From assembly GCA_937925595.1 (NCBI GenBank), contig CALALQ010000295.1, forward strand, positions 1 through 31,203: DNA of 31,203 bases, in the 5' to 3' direction. The notes below the pieces were generated by a model. It did no database searches. It was not told where the DNA came from and saw only the letters and a list, made by a program, of their open reading frames with translations. The DNA is from an uncultured Demequina sp. GTDB lineage: Bacteria; Actinomycetota; Actinomycetes; Actinomycetales; Demequinaceae. The first letter of the stretch is position 1. Every line of letters begins with the position of its first letter. The position numbers and the translations under genes are program-made. Of this stretch, positions 1 to 7,402 are shown in pieces.

Positions 1-125
1 GTTGCAAGCCACAGGTTGCGCTTGGGTGAGGGGGCAGGCTGGGTGAGCACGGCGTCGGTCGTTGCCGTGGTCTCACTTGCGGAGACCGACGCCCGCTTGC
101 CGAGCAGCTTGCCGAAGCGGCTCAC
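1..125 (-). CDS. cdsA: Phosphatidate cytidylyltransferase, N-terminal fragment (cut by window edge)
   Basis: This is an open frame downstream of frr that runs off the left edge. A GTG start at 125 follows a GAGGG ribosome-binding site by a few bases. About 41 residues are visible: a polar Ala/Thr/Ser-rich N-terminus, then a KRNLW segment that looks like the entry to a first membrane helix. The identification rests mainly on position, because frr is followed by cdsA in most actinobacteria. CdsA makes CDP-diacylglycerol for phospholipid synthesis in the membrane. None of its catalytic region is visible, so another membrane protein cannot be excluded. Confidence 0.5.
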   Translation of the reverse strand, partial: MSRFGKLLGKRASVSASETTATTDAVLTQPAPSPKRNLWLA

Positions 126-153
126 AGCATCCCTCGAGTAATGCTCACAGCCA

Positions 154-711
154 TCAGACCTCGAGCAGCTCGTTCTCCTTGTGCGCGAGCAGGGCGTCGA
201 TCGCGTCGACGTGGCGCTTGGTCAGGGCGTCGAGCTCCTTCTCCGCGCGCGAGCCCTCATCCTCGCCAACCTCTCCGTCCTTGACGGCGGCGTCGATGAG
301 GTCCTTGGCCTTGCGACGCATGTTGCGCACGGTCACACGGGCCTCTTCAGCCTTGGTCTTGGCGAGTTTCACGTAGTCGCGGCGGCGCTCCTCCGTGAGC
401 TGCGGGAGGACGATGCGCAGCACGTTGCCGTCGTCGCTGGGGTTCACGCCCAGGTCAGAGTTGCGCAGCGCGGTCTCGATCTCCTTCTTGGCGCCCTGGT
501 CATAGGGCGAGATGAGCACCGTGCGCGCCTCGGAGACCGAGATCGACGCGAGCTGCTGCAGGGGGGTGGGCGCGCCGTAGTAGTCGACGGCGATGTTCGC
601 GAACATCGCGGCGCTCGCCTGTCCCGTGCGGATGCCCGCGAAGTTGTCCTTTGCGACGCTCAGCGCGCGGTCCATGTTCTCCTCTGCTTCGAGGAGGATC
701 TCGTCAATCAC
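154..711 (-). CDS. frr: Ribosome recycling factor
   Basis: RRF splits the post-termination ribosome together with EF-G. The 185-residue product has exactly the usual family length. It shows the long coiled-coil arm typical of RRF ([25 protein letters not shown]) and a C-terminus ending in HKENELLEV. The start is GTG at 711, with AAGGAG six bases upstream overlapping the pyrH stop codon, so frr is coupled to pyrH with only 10 bases between the genes. It lies in the rpsB-tsf-pyrH-frr-cdsA translation cluster. Confidence 0.97.
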   Translation of the reverse strand: MIDEILLEAEENMDRALSVAKDNFAGIRTGQASAAMFANIAVDYYGAPTPLQQLASISVSEARTVLISPYDQGAKKEIETALRNSDLGVNPSDDGNVLRIVLPQLTEERRRDYVKLAKTKAEEARVTVRNMRRKAKDLIDAAVKDGEVGEDEGSRAEKELDALTKRHVDAIDALLAHKENELLEV

Positions 712-721
712 GTGGGGCTCC

Positions 722-1453
722 TTACGCCGTCACCAGCGTGCCGATTCTCTCACCAAGGAGCGCACGCGTCACATTTCCAGGGGTGTCGAGGCCGAACACG
801 ACCATCGGCACCTTGTTGTCCATCGCCAGGCTGAATGCCGCCTGGTCCATCACTCGCAGTCGCTTGTTCAGCGCCTCGCGATACGTCACCTGCTCAAGGC
901 GCTCCGCCGACGAATCGGTGTTGGGGTCCGCGGTGTACACCGCGTCGACGCCGTTCTTGCCCATGAGCACCTCTTGACAGCCCGTCTCGAGCGCACGCTG
1001 CACACTCACGGTGTCCGTCGAGAAGTACGGCATGCCGGCACCCGCAGCGAAGATCACGACGCGGCCCTTCTCAAGGTGACGGATAGCGCGCAGCGGGATG
1101 TAGGGCTCGGCAACCTGCCCCATGGTGATGGCGGTCTGCACTCGCGTCGCGACACCCGCCTGCTCCAGGAAGTCCTGCAGCGCAAGGGCGTTCATCACGG
1201 TGCCGAGCATTCCCATGTAGTCAGCTCGAGCGCGCTGGAGGCCGCGCTTGGACAGCTCCTCGCCGCGGAAGAAGTTGCCTCCACCCACGACGATCGCCAC
1301 CTGGACCCCGGCGGCCACGGCCTCGGCGACCTCTCGCGCGATCCTGGCCACCACGTCGGCATCAAGGCCGACGCTGCCGCCGCCGAACATCTCGCCGGAC
1401 AGTTTGAGCAGAACGCGACGCGCCGCCCGGGAATCGGTCGTGGTGTCTGTCAT
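722..1453 (-). CDS. pyrH: Uridylate kinase (UMP kinase)
   Basis: Hexameric bacterial UMP kinase of the amino-acid-kinase fold, converting UMP and ATP to UDP in pyrimidine nucleotide synthesis. The 243-residue product shows the N-terminal KLSGE phosphate-binding motif (residues 17-21), GGGNFFRG (57-64), the [13 protein letters not shown] helix (76-88) and the [14 protein letters not shown] segment that binds nucleotide. The ATG start at 1453 has GGAGG a few bases upstream. It follows tsf after 39 bases and precedes frr by 10, so it is probably co-transcribed with the translation genes. Confidence 0.97.
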   Translation of the reverse strand: MTDTTTDSRAARRVLLKLSGEMFGGGSVGLDADVVARIAREVAEAVAAGVQVAIVVGGGNFFRGEELSKRGLQRARADYMGMLGTVMNALALQDFLEQAGVATRVQTAITMGQVAEPYIPLRAIRHLEKGRVVIFAAGAGMPYFSTDTVSVQRALETGCQEVLMGKNGVDAVYTADPNTDSSAERLEQVTYREALNKRLRVMDQAAFSLAMDNKVPMVVFGLDTPGNVTRALLGERIGTLVTA

Positions 1454-1492
1454 CGATCCTCCAGGCGGCGCGTCGTGTCTGTCGATTAGTTC

Positions 1493-2332
1493 TTAGGCTC
1501 CCACACGGAAGCGGGCGAAGGCAGTCACCTCGCCGCCGGTCGCCTCGACGACCTTGCCGACAGTGGTCTTGGGGTCCTTGGCGAAGGCCTGCTCAAGCAG
1601 GACGTTCTCCTTGAACCAGCCGTTCAGGCGGCCCTCGACGATCTTCGGCAGCGCGGCCTCGGGCTTGCCCTCCGCACGCGACACCTCCTCGGCCACGCGA
1701 CGCTCGTTCTCGACGTCCTCGGCCGGGGCCTCGTCACGGGTGAGGTACAGCGGCGAGTACGCGGCGGTGTGCATCGCCACGTCCTTGGCAACCTCGGCGG
1801 CCTTCTCGTCGGTGCCGATGAGCACGCCTACCTGGGCCGGGAGGTCCTTGTTGGTCTTGTGCAGGTACTCGGTCACCACGGGAGCCTCGACGCGAGCGAC
1901 GCGACGGAGCACGACCTTCTCACCCAGGACGCCAGCGGCCTCGTCGATGTACTCGGCGACGGTCTTGCCGTCGATGGGAGCGGCGAGCGCGGCCTCGGCG
2001 GAGTCCGCCTTGGCGGCGACGGCTGCGTCGAGCACGGCGTTCGCGAGGGTGATGAACTTGTCGTTCTTCGCCACGAAGTCCGTCTCAGAGTTGAGCTCGA
2101 GCAGCGTGCCGACCTGTGCGCCGGCCTCTCCCTCGATCTTCGTCACCACGAGACCCTCGGAAGCCGAGCGGCCCTCGCGCTTCGCAACGCCCTTGAGACC
2201 CTTGACGCGCAGGATCTCAACGGCCTTGTCCTGGTCGCCGTCGGCCTCGTCGAGAGCCTTCTTGACGTCGAGCATGCCGGCACCGGTGCGCTCACGGAGC
2301 GCCTGGATGTCGGCGACGGTGTAGTTCGCCAT
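1493..2332 (-). CDS. tsf: Elongation factor Ts
   Basis: EF-Ts is the nucleotide exchange factor that regenerates EF-Tu-GTP. The 279-residue protein begins MANYTVADIQALRERTGAGM, the conserved UBA-like N-terminal domain, followed by the TDFVAKN core motif that inserts into EF-Tu. I chose the ATG at 2332 rather than an in-frame TTG two codons upstream, because AAGGA sits six bases before the ATG. It starts 9 bases after the rpsB stop, so rpsB and tsf form the usual operon. Confidence 0.97.
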   Translation of the reverse strand: MANYTVADIQALRERTGAGMLDVKKALDEADGDQDKAVEILRVKGLKGVAKREGRSASEGLVVTKIEGEAGAQVGTLLELNSETDFVAKNDKFITLANAVLDAAVAAKADSAEAALAAPIDGKTVAEYIDEAAGVLGEKVVLRRVARVEAPVVTEYLHKTNKDLPAQVGVLIGTDEKAAEVAKDVAMHTAAYSPLYLTRDEAPAEDVENERRVAEEVSRAEGKPEAALPKIVEGRLNGWFKENVLLEQAFAKDPKTTVGKVVEATGGEVTAFARFRVGA

Positions 2333-2341
2333 TGTCAATCC

Positions 2342-3391
2342 TTACTTGTCGTCTGCCTTGGCGGCGGGCTTCTTAGCCGGCGCCTTCTTCTCCGCGGCGG
2401 CCTTCTTGGCCGGAGCCTTCTTCTCCGCAGCGGGCTCTTCGGTTGCCGCCTTCTTGGCAGCAGGCTTCTTGGCAGGAGCCTTCTTGGCGGGAGCCTCCTC
2501 AGCAGGGGCCTCCTCGGTCTTCGCCTCCTCGGCGGCCTCGGCGGCAGGTGCCTCCTCAGCGGAAGCCTCAGCAGCGTCGGCGGCGGACGCCTCAGCGGCG
2601 GCCTCAGCGGCGGCCTCGTCGGTGCCGGAGCCCAGCAGCTCCTGCTCCCACTCGGCGAGGGGCTCTTCGGCGACCTCTGCCTCGTCACCGGACTTCGCGG
2701 TGTGGCGCAGGCGGATGCCCTCAGCCACAGCGTCGGCGATCACGCGGGTGAGCAGGCCGACGGCGCGGATCGCGTCGTCGTTGCCGGGGATGCCGTACTG
2801 GACCTCGTCGGGGTCGCAGTTCGAGTCGAGGATGCCAACGACGGGGATGCCGAGCTTCTTGGCCTCGTCAACGGCGAGGTGCTCCTTGTTGGTGTCGACG
2901 ACCCACACGATGGAGGGCGTGCGCGCCATGTCGCGGATGCCATTGAGCGTCTTCGCGAGCTTTTCGTACTCGCGGCGCATCATCAGCAGCTCCTTCTTGG
3001 TGCGGCCGGAACCGGCGACATCGTCGAAGTCGATTGCCTCGAGCTCCTTGAGACGCGCAACACGCTTGGAGACGGTCTGGAAGTTGGTCAGCATGCCGCC
3101 GAGCCAGCGCTCGTTGACGTAGGGCATGCCCACGCGAGAGGCCTGCTCCGCGATGGTCTCCTGCGCCTGACGCTTGGTGCCGACGAACAGGACCGTGCCG
3201 CCGTGGGCGACGGTGTCGCGCACGAACTCGTAGGCCTGGTCGATCTTGGTGAGCGACTGCTGCAGGTCAATGATGTAGATGCCGTTGCGCTCGGTGAAAA
3301 TGAAGCGCTTCATCTTGGGGTTCCAGCGGCTGGTCTGGTGTCCGAAGTGCACACCGGAGTCGAGCAGCTGGCGCATGGTCACGACGGCCAT
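2342..3391 (-). CDS. rpsB: 30S ribosomal protein S2 with long low-complexity C-terminal tail
   Basis: S2 binds the 30S head-body junction. The first ~235 residues are a normal S2 ([57 protein letters not shown]). The protein then continues to 349 residues, far beyond the usual ~230-270. The extra tail is acidic and Ala/Glu-rich at about 236-290, then a basic repetitive [18 protein letters not shown] stretch to the end. Such tails are seen on several actinobacterial ribosomal proteins and are probably disordered. ATG at 3391 is preceded by AAGGA six bases upstream. It is the first gene of the rpsB-tsf-pyrH-frr cluster. Confidence 0.97.
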   Translation of the reverse strand: MAVVTMRQLLDSGVHFGHQTSRWNPKMKRFIFTERNGIYIIDLQQSLTKIDQAYEFVRDTVAHGGTVLFVGTKRQAQETIAEQASRVGMPYVNERWLGGMLTNFQTVSKRVARLKELEAIDFDDVAGSGRTKKELLMMRREYEKLAKTLNGIRDMARTPSIVWVVDTNKEHLAVDEAKKLGIPVVGILDSNCDPDEVQYGIPGNDDAIRAVGLLTRVIADAVAEGIRLRHTAKSGDEAEVAEEPLAEWEQELLGSGTDEAAAEAAAEASAADAAEASAEEAPAAEAAEEAKTEEAPAEEAPAKKAPAKKPAAKKAATEEPAAEKKAPAKKAAAEKKAPAKKPAAKADDK

Positions 3392-3406
3392 GGCTCATCC
3401 TTGTCC

Positions 3407-3477
3407 GCACGCGCATGCGCGTGCTGTCATCTGCGGGTCTCCCCGCTCTTTCGGTTGTCGATGCCGCCGGGTGGCGG
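3407..3477 (-). promoter_or_regulatory. Structured 5' leader of rpsB (three hairpins)
   Basis: Three compact hairpins precede the rpsB ribosome-binding site in the transcribed direction. CCGCC/GGCGG with an ACCC loop lies at 3464-3477; GCGGG/CCCGC closed by a GNRA-type GAGA loop at 3433-3446; and an 18-bp perfect palindrome of alternating G/C character at 3407-3424. Ribosomal protein S2 represses its own operon through the leader in some bacteria. A similar role here is inference from structure and position. Confidence 0.45.
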
Positions 3478-3599
3478 AATCCCTGGCACCAACGCGGCTC
3501 GGCACCGAGCGGACTCGGACCTCGCTTTGCCGGCGCGCCTTCCCTGGGGTTGGCGCGAATGGTGCGCGATGTCATCCGGGCATGCCGGATGCGGGGTCA

Positions 3600-3605
3600 A
3601 TCGTA
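3600..3605 (-). promoter_or_regulatory. Possible -10 box for rpsB
   Basis: TACGAT (minus strand) fits the actinobacterial TANNNT -10 pattern and lies about 210 bases before rpsB. It would give a long leader containing the hairpins at 3407-3477. No convincing -35 element is present, so the call is weak. Confidence 0.25.
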
Positions 3606-3647
3606 CCTGACGCGAGGCTGAAGCCGCCACCCGCGACTGGCCGTCAC

Positions 3648-3753
3648 GAACGCTCCGCACGGGTGACGTGACGGATGGGGCTGGGGGGACTGTCCCGGAG
3701 CCTTGCGACAGTCGCTCCCTTCACTTCTGTCACTTCGTCCGTGCGGAGCGTTC
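3648..3753 (+). ncRNA. 106-nt long hairpin, candidate structured RNA
   Basis: The segment opens with a perfect 15-bp inverted repeat (3648-3662 with 3739-3753). Pairing continues inwards through 3663-3666/3735-3738, 3668-3672/3729-3733, 3673-3675/3726-3728, 3683-3687/3715-3719 and 3688-3694/3707-3713 to a 12-nt loop. I count about 42 pairs, five of them G-U when read as plus-strand RNA; on the minus strand these would be A-C mismatches. This favours a plus-strand transcript. It lies in the 465-base gap between divergent rpsB and the M23-like gene and could be an independent RNA or the leader of that gene. It lacks SRP RNA landmarks. Confidence 0.4.
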
Positions 3754-3856
3754 CTGCGGTTCGGTTTCCACAGCGGCCTGCCCGACGCTGCCTTTCCCCA
3801 GGCTCCCCCGGCGGCCTATGCCGTGGCTCGGTCGCGCGACGCAAGGTTGGTCTGTG

Positions 3857-4345
3857 ATGAGAGTGCTGTGCGTTGTCGCGGTGGTGGCAGTCGCGCTCGT
3901 CGTGCCTGGCAGTGCGGCGGCGGCACCACCTGACAGGTGGCTCGATGCACCGGTGCCGGTGGAGATCGCCGCGATCTTCGACCGACCTGGCAGCGCCTGG
4001 GGTGCGGGCCATCGCGGGATCGACCTGTTCGCTGTCGATGGCGCCGAGGTGCGCTCACCTGGCGCCGGGATCGTGACGTTCGCGGGCGATGTTGCGGGGC
4101 GCGGGGTCGTCGTGGTGCTGCACCCTACGGGACTGCGGTCGTCGCTGGAGCCCGTCACAGCGTCGGTCAGTGTGGGCGAGACCGTGAGTGCAGGCACGGT
4201 GGTGGGATCGCTAGAGACTCGCCAGTCTCACTGCTCCCCCAGCGCATGCCTGCACTGGGGCGTGCGTGAAGGCGATGAGTATGTGGACCCGCTCGACGTG
4301 CTGAGGGGGTTTGGGCCTATCCGGCTGCTGCCCCTGCGCGAGTGA
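3857..4345 (+). CDS. Secreted M23/LytM-fold protein, probably catalytically degenerate
   Basis: The 162-residue product begins with a signal peptide (MRVLCVVAVVAVALVV, probable cut after the Ala-rich stretch near residue 20), followed by an M23 peptidase fold. The first zinc motif is present (GHRGIDLF, HxxxD), as is the last zinc ligand (CLHWGVREG). The catalytic His of the HxH pair is replaced by Cys, and the YxHL-type His is missing (the segment reads SSLEPV). It may bind zinc or peptidoglycan without cleaving it. I start at ATG 3857 because the signal peptide begins there; GTG three bases earlier is an alternative. The gene is convergent with the sigma factor gene, 11 bases apart. An M23-like gene between rpsB and whiG is a conserved actinobacterial arrangement. 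Confidence 0.8.
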   Translation: MRVLCVVAVVAVALVVPGSAAAAPPDRWLDAPVPVEIAAIFDRPGSAWGAGHRGIDLFAVDGAEVRSPGAGIVTFAGDVAGRGVVVVLHPTGLRSSLEPVTASVSVGETVSAGTVVGSLETRQSHCSPSACLHWGVREGDEYVDPLDVLRGFGPIRLLPLRE

Positions 4346-4356
4346 GCGGTCGCGGC

Positions 4357-5184
4357 CTACTCGAAAGCGCCGGTTTTGACGAGGCTCTCGCGCAGCTTCT
4401 TCACGGCCGCAGAGTGGATCTGCGAGACGCGAGACTCGGTGACGCCAAGGATCTGGCCGATCTGCGACAGCGTGAGGTTCTCGTAGTAGTACAGGCGCAG
4501 CACTTCCTGCTCGCGGTCGCGAACCTGCTGGACGGCGCTCGCGAGCAGCTCGCGGCGCTCCGTTGCCTCGATCGAGACGGCGGCGCCGGGAACCGAAAGG
4601 GACATGAGCGTCTCGAGTTGGCTCGTCTCGGGGTCGGTGCCGCCAAGGGAGTCGAGCGCTGCGACGTGGCTGAGGGAGACCTGGGCGCGAACGGTGCGCA
4701 CCTCAACCGTCTCCCAGCCGAGCTGGGCGGCGACGTCCTCGTCAGTGACCTGACGCATGAGCTGCTGCTCAAGCTGGCGCGTGGCCTGCTCAACGACGCG
4801 AGCCTTGGAGCGCACGGACCGGGGCACCCAGTCTGCGGCGCGCAGCTCGTCGATGATCGCTCCACGGATGCGCGTCGCCGCGTAGGTTTCGAACTTGAAG
4901 CCACGTTCGGGCTCAAAGCGCTCGACCGCGTCAATGAGGCCGAACATTCCATACGAGACGAGGTCACCGAGCTCGACGGTGTCGGGAAGGCGGCCGATCA
5001 TGCGAACGGCGACCTGGTTGACGAGCGGTGCGTAGTGCGTGATGAGTGCCTCGCGCGCCTTTGCGCGGGCCGCCCTGCGGTTGCTCGACAGGTCCTTCCA
5101 GAGCTGGGCGATCTCGTCGCTGGGCTCAGTGACCGCAACGACATCGTTTTCGACGGTGGCAAGCACGGCGTTCAACTCGGACAT
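4357..5184 (-). CDS. whiG: FliA/WhiG-family RNA polymerase sigma factor
   Basis: Group 3 sigma factor of 275 residues. Region 2 spans roughly 45-115 (DLVSYGMFGLIDAVERFEPERGFKFETYAATRIRGAIIDELR, with core-binding and -10 recognition helices). Region 3 covers about 116-190 (WVPRSVRSKAR). Region 4 has a helix-turn-helix near 237-263 (LSQIGQILGVTESRVSQIH). WhiG controls sporulation in Streptomyces, while the same family (FliA) controls flagellar genes in motile actinomycetes; which applies here is not visible. The ATG at 5184 is preceded by GGGAG overlapping the xerC stop, 9 bases upstream, so translation is probably coupled to xerC. No anti-sigma gene is nearby. Confidence 0.9.
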   Translation of the reverse strand: MSELNAVLATVENDVVAVTEPSDEIAQLWKDLSSNRRAARAKAREALITHYAPLVNQVAVRMIGRLPDTVELGDLVSYGMFGLIDAVERFEPERGFKFETYAATRIRGAIIDELRAADWVPRSVRSKARVVEQATRQLEQQLMRQVTDEDVAAQLGWETVEVRTVRAQVSLSHVAALDSLGGTDPETSQLETLMSLSVPGAAVSIEATERRELLASAVQQVRDREQEVLRLYYYENLTLSQIGQILGVTESRVSQIHSAAVKKLRESLVKTGAFE

Positions 5185-5193
5185 GGTTCTCCC

Positions 5194-6126
5194 TCAAGCG
5201 CGCGGATGCGCCAGTTGGTAAGTCGCCCTCAGGCGTTCTGCTGACACGTGGGTGTATCGCTGGGTCGTTGTGAGGCTCGCGTGGCCGAGGACCTCTTGGA
5301 CTGACCGCAGATCGGACCCGCCGGTGAGCAGGTGTGTAGCGGCGGTGTGGCGCAGACCGTGAGGCGCGAGGTCATCGACGCCTGCGAGCTGGCACAGTTC
5401 GTGGGTGGCGGCGCGCACCTGACGCTGGTCTACGCGGCGACCGCGCTGACCGAGGAACAGGGCACCGTCGGTGGTGGGACGCACGAGGCGCGGACGACCA
5501 TGGGTGAGCCATTCGAGCAGCGCTCGCTTGGCCGGCGTGCCAAAGGGGACGACGCGCTCCTTGGCTCCCTTGCCGAGGACGCGCACGAGGCGCTGGTCGA
5601 GGTCGACATCGCGAACATCGAGGCCGGCGAGCTCTCCCACGCGCATGCCGGTGGCGTACAGCAGCTCGGCGACGGCCCAGTCGCGGATGTGGATGGGGTT
5701 GCCGTCATCGCAGCGCTGCTCGGCGACGTCGAGCAGTCGCAGCACGTCCTCTGCGGAGATGACGGTGGGCACCGTCACTGCGGGACGCGCGGAGGCAAGC
5801 CTCAGCGCGGGGTTGGAGTCGATGCGGCCGGTGTCAGCGGCCCACGCGTAGAAGGCGCGGCATGCGGCGCCGCGCCGAGCGAGCGTGGTGCGCGACAGTC
5901 CGTCGTCGGACATGGCCGCGAGCCAGGCGCGCAGGGTGGCGAGGTCGGCCGACGTGAGTGCCTCGTCCATGCCCGCGGACGACCCCGAGGTGCCGGCCGC
6001 GAAGGCCGCAAGGTGCATCAGATCGCCGTGGTACGCGCGCACGGTGTTCTCCGAGAGGCCGCGCTGGTGGCGCAGGTACCTCTCGAAGTCTGCGAGCAGT
6101 GTGCTCGTTAACACCGAAGTTGGCAT
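5194..6126 (-). CDS. xerC: Tyrosine recombinase XerC
   Basis: Site-specific recombinase that resolves chromosome dimers at dif with XerD. It has an N-terminal SAM-like DNA-binding domain (about 8-100) and a C-terminal catalytic domain. Numbered from ATG 6126 (310 aa), the catalytic residues are Arg162 (TGMRVGEL), Lys186 (GKGAKERVV), His256 and Arg259 (HGLRHTAATHLL), His282 and nucleophile Tyr291 (HASLTTTQRYTH). A GTG two codons upstream is also possible. No good ribosome-binding site is seen. A CAGATT -10-like box six bases before the ATG, with TTGATT 18 bases further up, suggests a leaderless start. It is followed directly by whiG and preceded by dprA after 88 bases. Confidence 0.92.
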   Translation of the reverse strand: MPTSVLTSTLLADFERYLRHQRGLSENTVRAYHGDLMHLAAFAAGTSGSSAGMDEALTSADLATLRAWLAAMSDDGLSRTTLARRGAACRAFYAWAADTGRIDSNPALRLASARPAVTVPTVISAEDVLRLLDVAEQRCDDGNPIHIRDWAVAELLYATGMRVGELAGLDVRDVDLDQRLVRVLGKGAKERVVPFGTPAKRALLEWLTHGRPRLVRPTTDGALFLGQRGRRVDQRQVRAATHELCQLAGVDDLAPHGLRHTAATHLLTGGSDLRSVQEVLGHASLTTTQRYTHVSAERLRATYQLAHPRA

Positions 6127-6131
6127 GGGCA

Positions 6132-6161
6132 CAATCTGGCACCGTCACACCAGTCAAATCA
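6132..6161 (-). promoter_or_regulatory. Candidate xerC-whiG promoter
   Basis: TTGATT (6156-6161) and CAGATT (6132-6137) are separated by 18 bases, and the ATG at 6126 follows the -10 after six bases. This is the geometry expected for a leaderless transcript. The sequence TGTGAC recurs around it on the minus strand (6144-6149, 6171-6176, 6180-6185), meaning unknown. Confidence 0.35.
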
Positions 6162-6214
6162 ACCCCTCCAGTCACATTTGTCACATCAATCACACACGTA
6201 ACGCGATTCTTGGG

Positions 6215-7402
6215 CTATTTTGTCCCGGTTTTTCCCTTTTCAGAATGACGTCCCTGCGGGGCGTGTTGTCTTTGCCACATCCCGTAACGAGATCGCGCCA
6301 ATCCGGCCATTTCGAGCCCCGTGAGGGCCGCCATCGCCTCCGGAACCGTTAGCCCCGCGACCTTTGCGATCTGGGAGATTGAGCTGCCCCGCGCGGCTAT
6401 CGCGTCATAGGCCCGACGCTGCAGCGGGTCAGCGAACCCCTCCCCCGAGTCGTGGGCCGGGTCGGGCCGAATGGGACCCGCCAGCTCAAGCAGCTCTCTA
6501 GCCGAAGACACCAGCACCGCCTTGCCGTCGCGGATGAGTGCATGACAGCCCACGGAGGACACTGCCGTCGCGGGTCCCGGCACTGCGCCGAGCGGGCGGC
6601 CGAGCGCGATCGCGTGGTTCGCTGTCGACAGTGCCCCCGACCGGGCCGCGGCTTCGACGATGCACGTCGCGACGGCGGCTCCGATGAGCCGATTGCGCGC
6701 GAGGAAGCGCGAGCGGTGTGGTGCGAAGCCCGGCGGGACCTCGGCGAAGACGGCTCCCGTCTCGACCACCTGCCCCAACAGGTCGCCATTGCCCGCGGGA
6801 TAGAGGCGGTCCACGCCACCAGCCATCACGGCGACTGTGGGCGTGGGTCCGGTGAGCGCGGCGCGGTGGGCCGCCGCGTCGATCCCATAGGCACCTCCCG
6901 AGACCACGCACCAGCCTGCGTCCGATGCACCTCCCGCGAGCTCCGCCGCCATGTGCTGGCCGTAGCCAGTCGAAGCCCGCGAGCCGACAATCGCCACCGA
7001 TCGCGCCAGCAGGTGATCGAGCCGCCCCGGTCCTCGCACCCACAGCGCGAAGGGCCGCTCAGCGCCCAAGTCGTCGACCTGCACCGGCCATTCCGGATCG
7101 GCCCGCGTCACCGCTCGCGCCCCCACGGCGTCGGCACGGGCAAGATGCGCTTCCGGTGCGGCATCGGGAAGCCGCGCAACCCAGCGCGCACTCGTCGCGA
7201 CGAGTCGATCGATGAGCTTGCGATCCGCCCGCGACGCGAGCGTCACCGTAGCGCCAACGGGGTCGCCTGCCACGTGGCGGAGCCACTCCAGCGCCCCTTC
7301 CGCACCCAGCTCCTCGATGAGCCAGTCCGCGGCGGGGTCGGCACCCTCGGCGATCGCGCTCCACGCGATGAGCGCTTCCCGCTCACCCGGATCCCCACTC
7401 AC
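6215..7402 (-). CDS. dprA: DNA-processing protein DprA
   Basis: DprA loads RecA on incoming single-stranded DNA during transformation. The 395-residue product has the Rossmann-like DprA core (SVAIVGSRASTGYG, VVSGGAYGIDAAAHRAAL, GGVDRLYPAGN, PPGFAPHRSRFLARNRLI, ARSGALSTANHAIALGRPLGAVPGP) and a C-terminal winged-helix segment at about 325-385. The frame is open far upstream, but the true start is the GTG at 7402. It overlaps the comM stop and has GGGAGG six bases upstream. The comM-dprA overlap implies translational coupling. Whether this organism is naturally competent cannot be told from the window. Confidence 0.93.
   Translation of the reverse strand: MSGDPGEREALIAWSAIAEGADPAADWLIEELGAEGALEWLRHVAGDPVGATVTLASRADRKLIDRLVATSARWVARLPDAAPEAHLARADAVGARAVTRADPEWPVQVDDLGAERPFALWVRGPGRLDHLLARSVAIVGSRASTGYGQHMAAELAGGASDAGWCVVSGGAYGIDAAAHRAALTGPTPTVAVMAGGVDRLYPAGNGDLLGQVVETGAVFAEVPPGFAPHRSRFLARNRLIGAAVATCIVEAAARSGALSTANHAIALGRPLGAVPGPATAVSSVGCHALIRDGKAVLVSSARELLELAGPIRPDPAHDSGEGFADPLQRRAYDAIAARGSSISQIAKVAGLTVPEAMAALTGLEMAGLARSRYGMWQRQHAPQGRHSEKGKTGTK

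Larger units (their letters stand above)
3392..3856. other. Divergent intergenic region rpsB / M23-like gene
   Basis: This 465-base gap is the longest non-coding stretch in the window. It holds the rpsB leader hairpins (3407-3477), a small inverted repeat ATCCGG/CCGGAT at 3574-3590, a possible rpsB -10 at 3600-3605, the 106-nt hairpin (3648-3753) and one copy of the GCCCGACGCTG oligomer (3780-3790). I see no protein-coding signal before the M23-like start. Confidence 0.6.

Noticed and set aside
2348..2640. Short tandem repeats resembling a repeat array
   Set aside because: They are codon-level repeats of the Ala/Lys/Glu/Pro tail of S2. There are no regular spacers, so this is not a CRISPR array.
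1769..3610. A 613-codon open frame on the plus strand opposite tsf and rpsB
   Set aside because: It is a Gly/Leu/Arg-rich shadow of rpsB and tsf in GC-rich DNA, with no recognisable domain. The minus-strand genes are unmistakable.
3648..3753. Interpretation of the long hairpin as SRP 4.5S RNA
   Set aside because: Length and shape fit, but the apical region lacks the conserved domain IV loop and the AGCA/CAGG internal loop.
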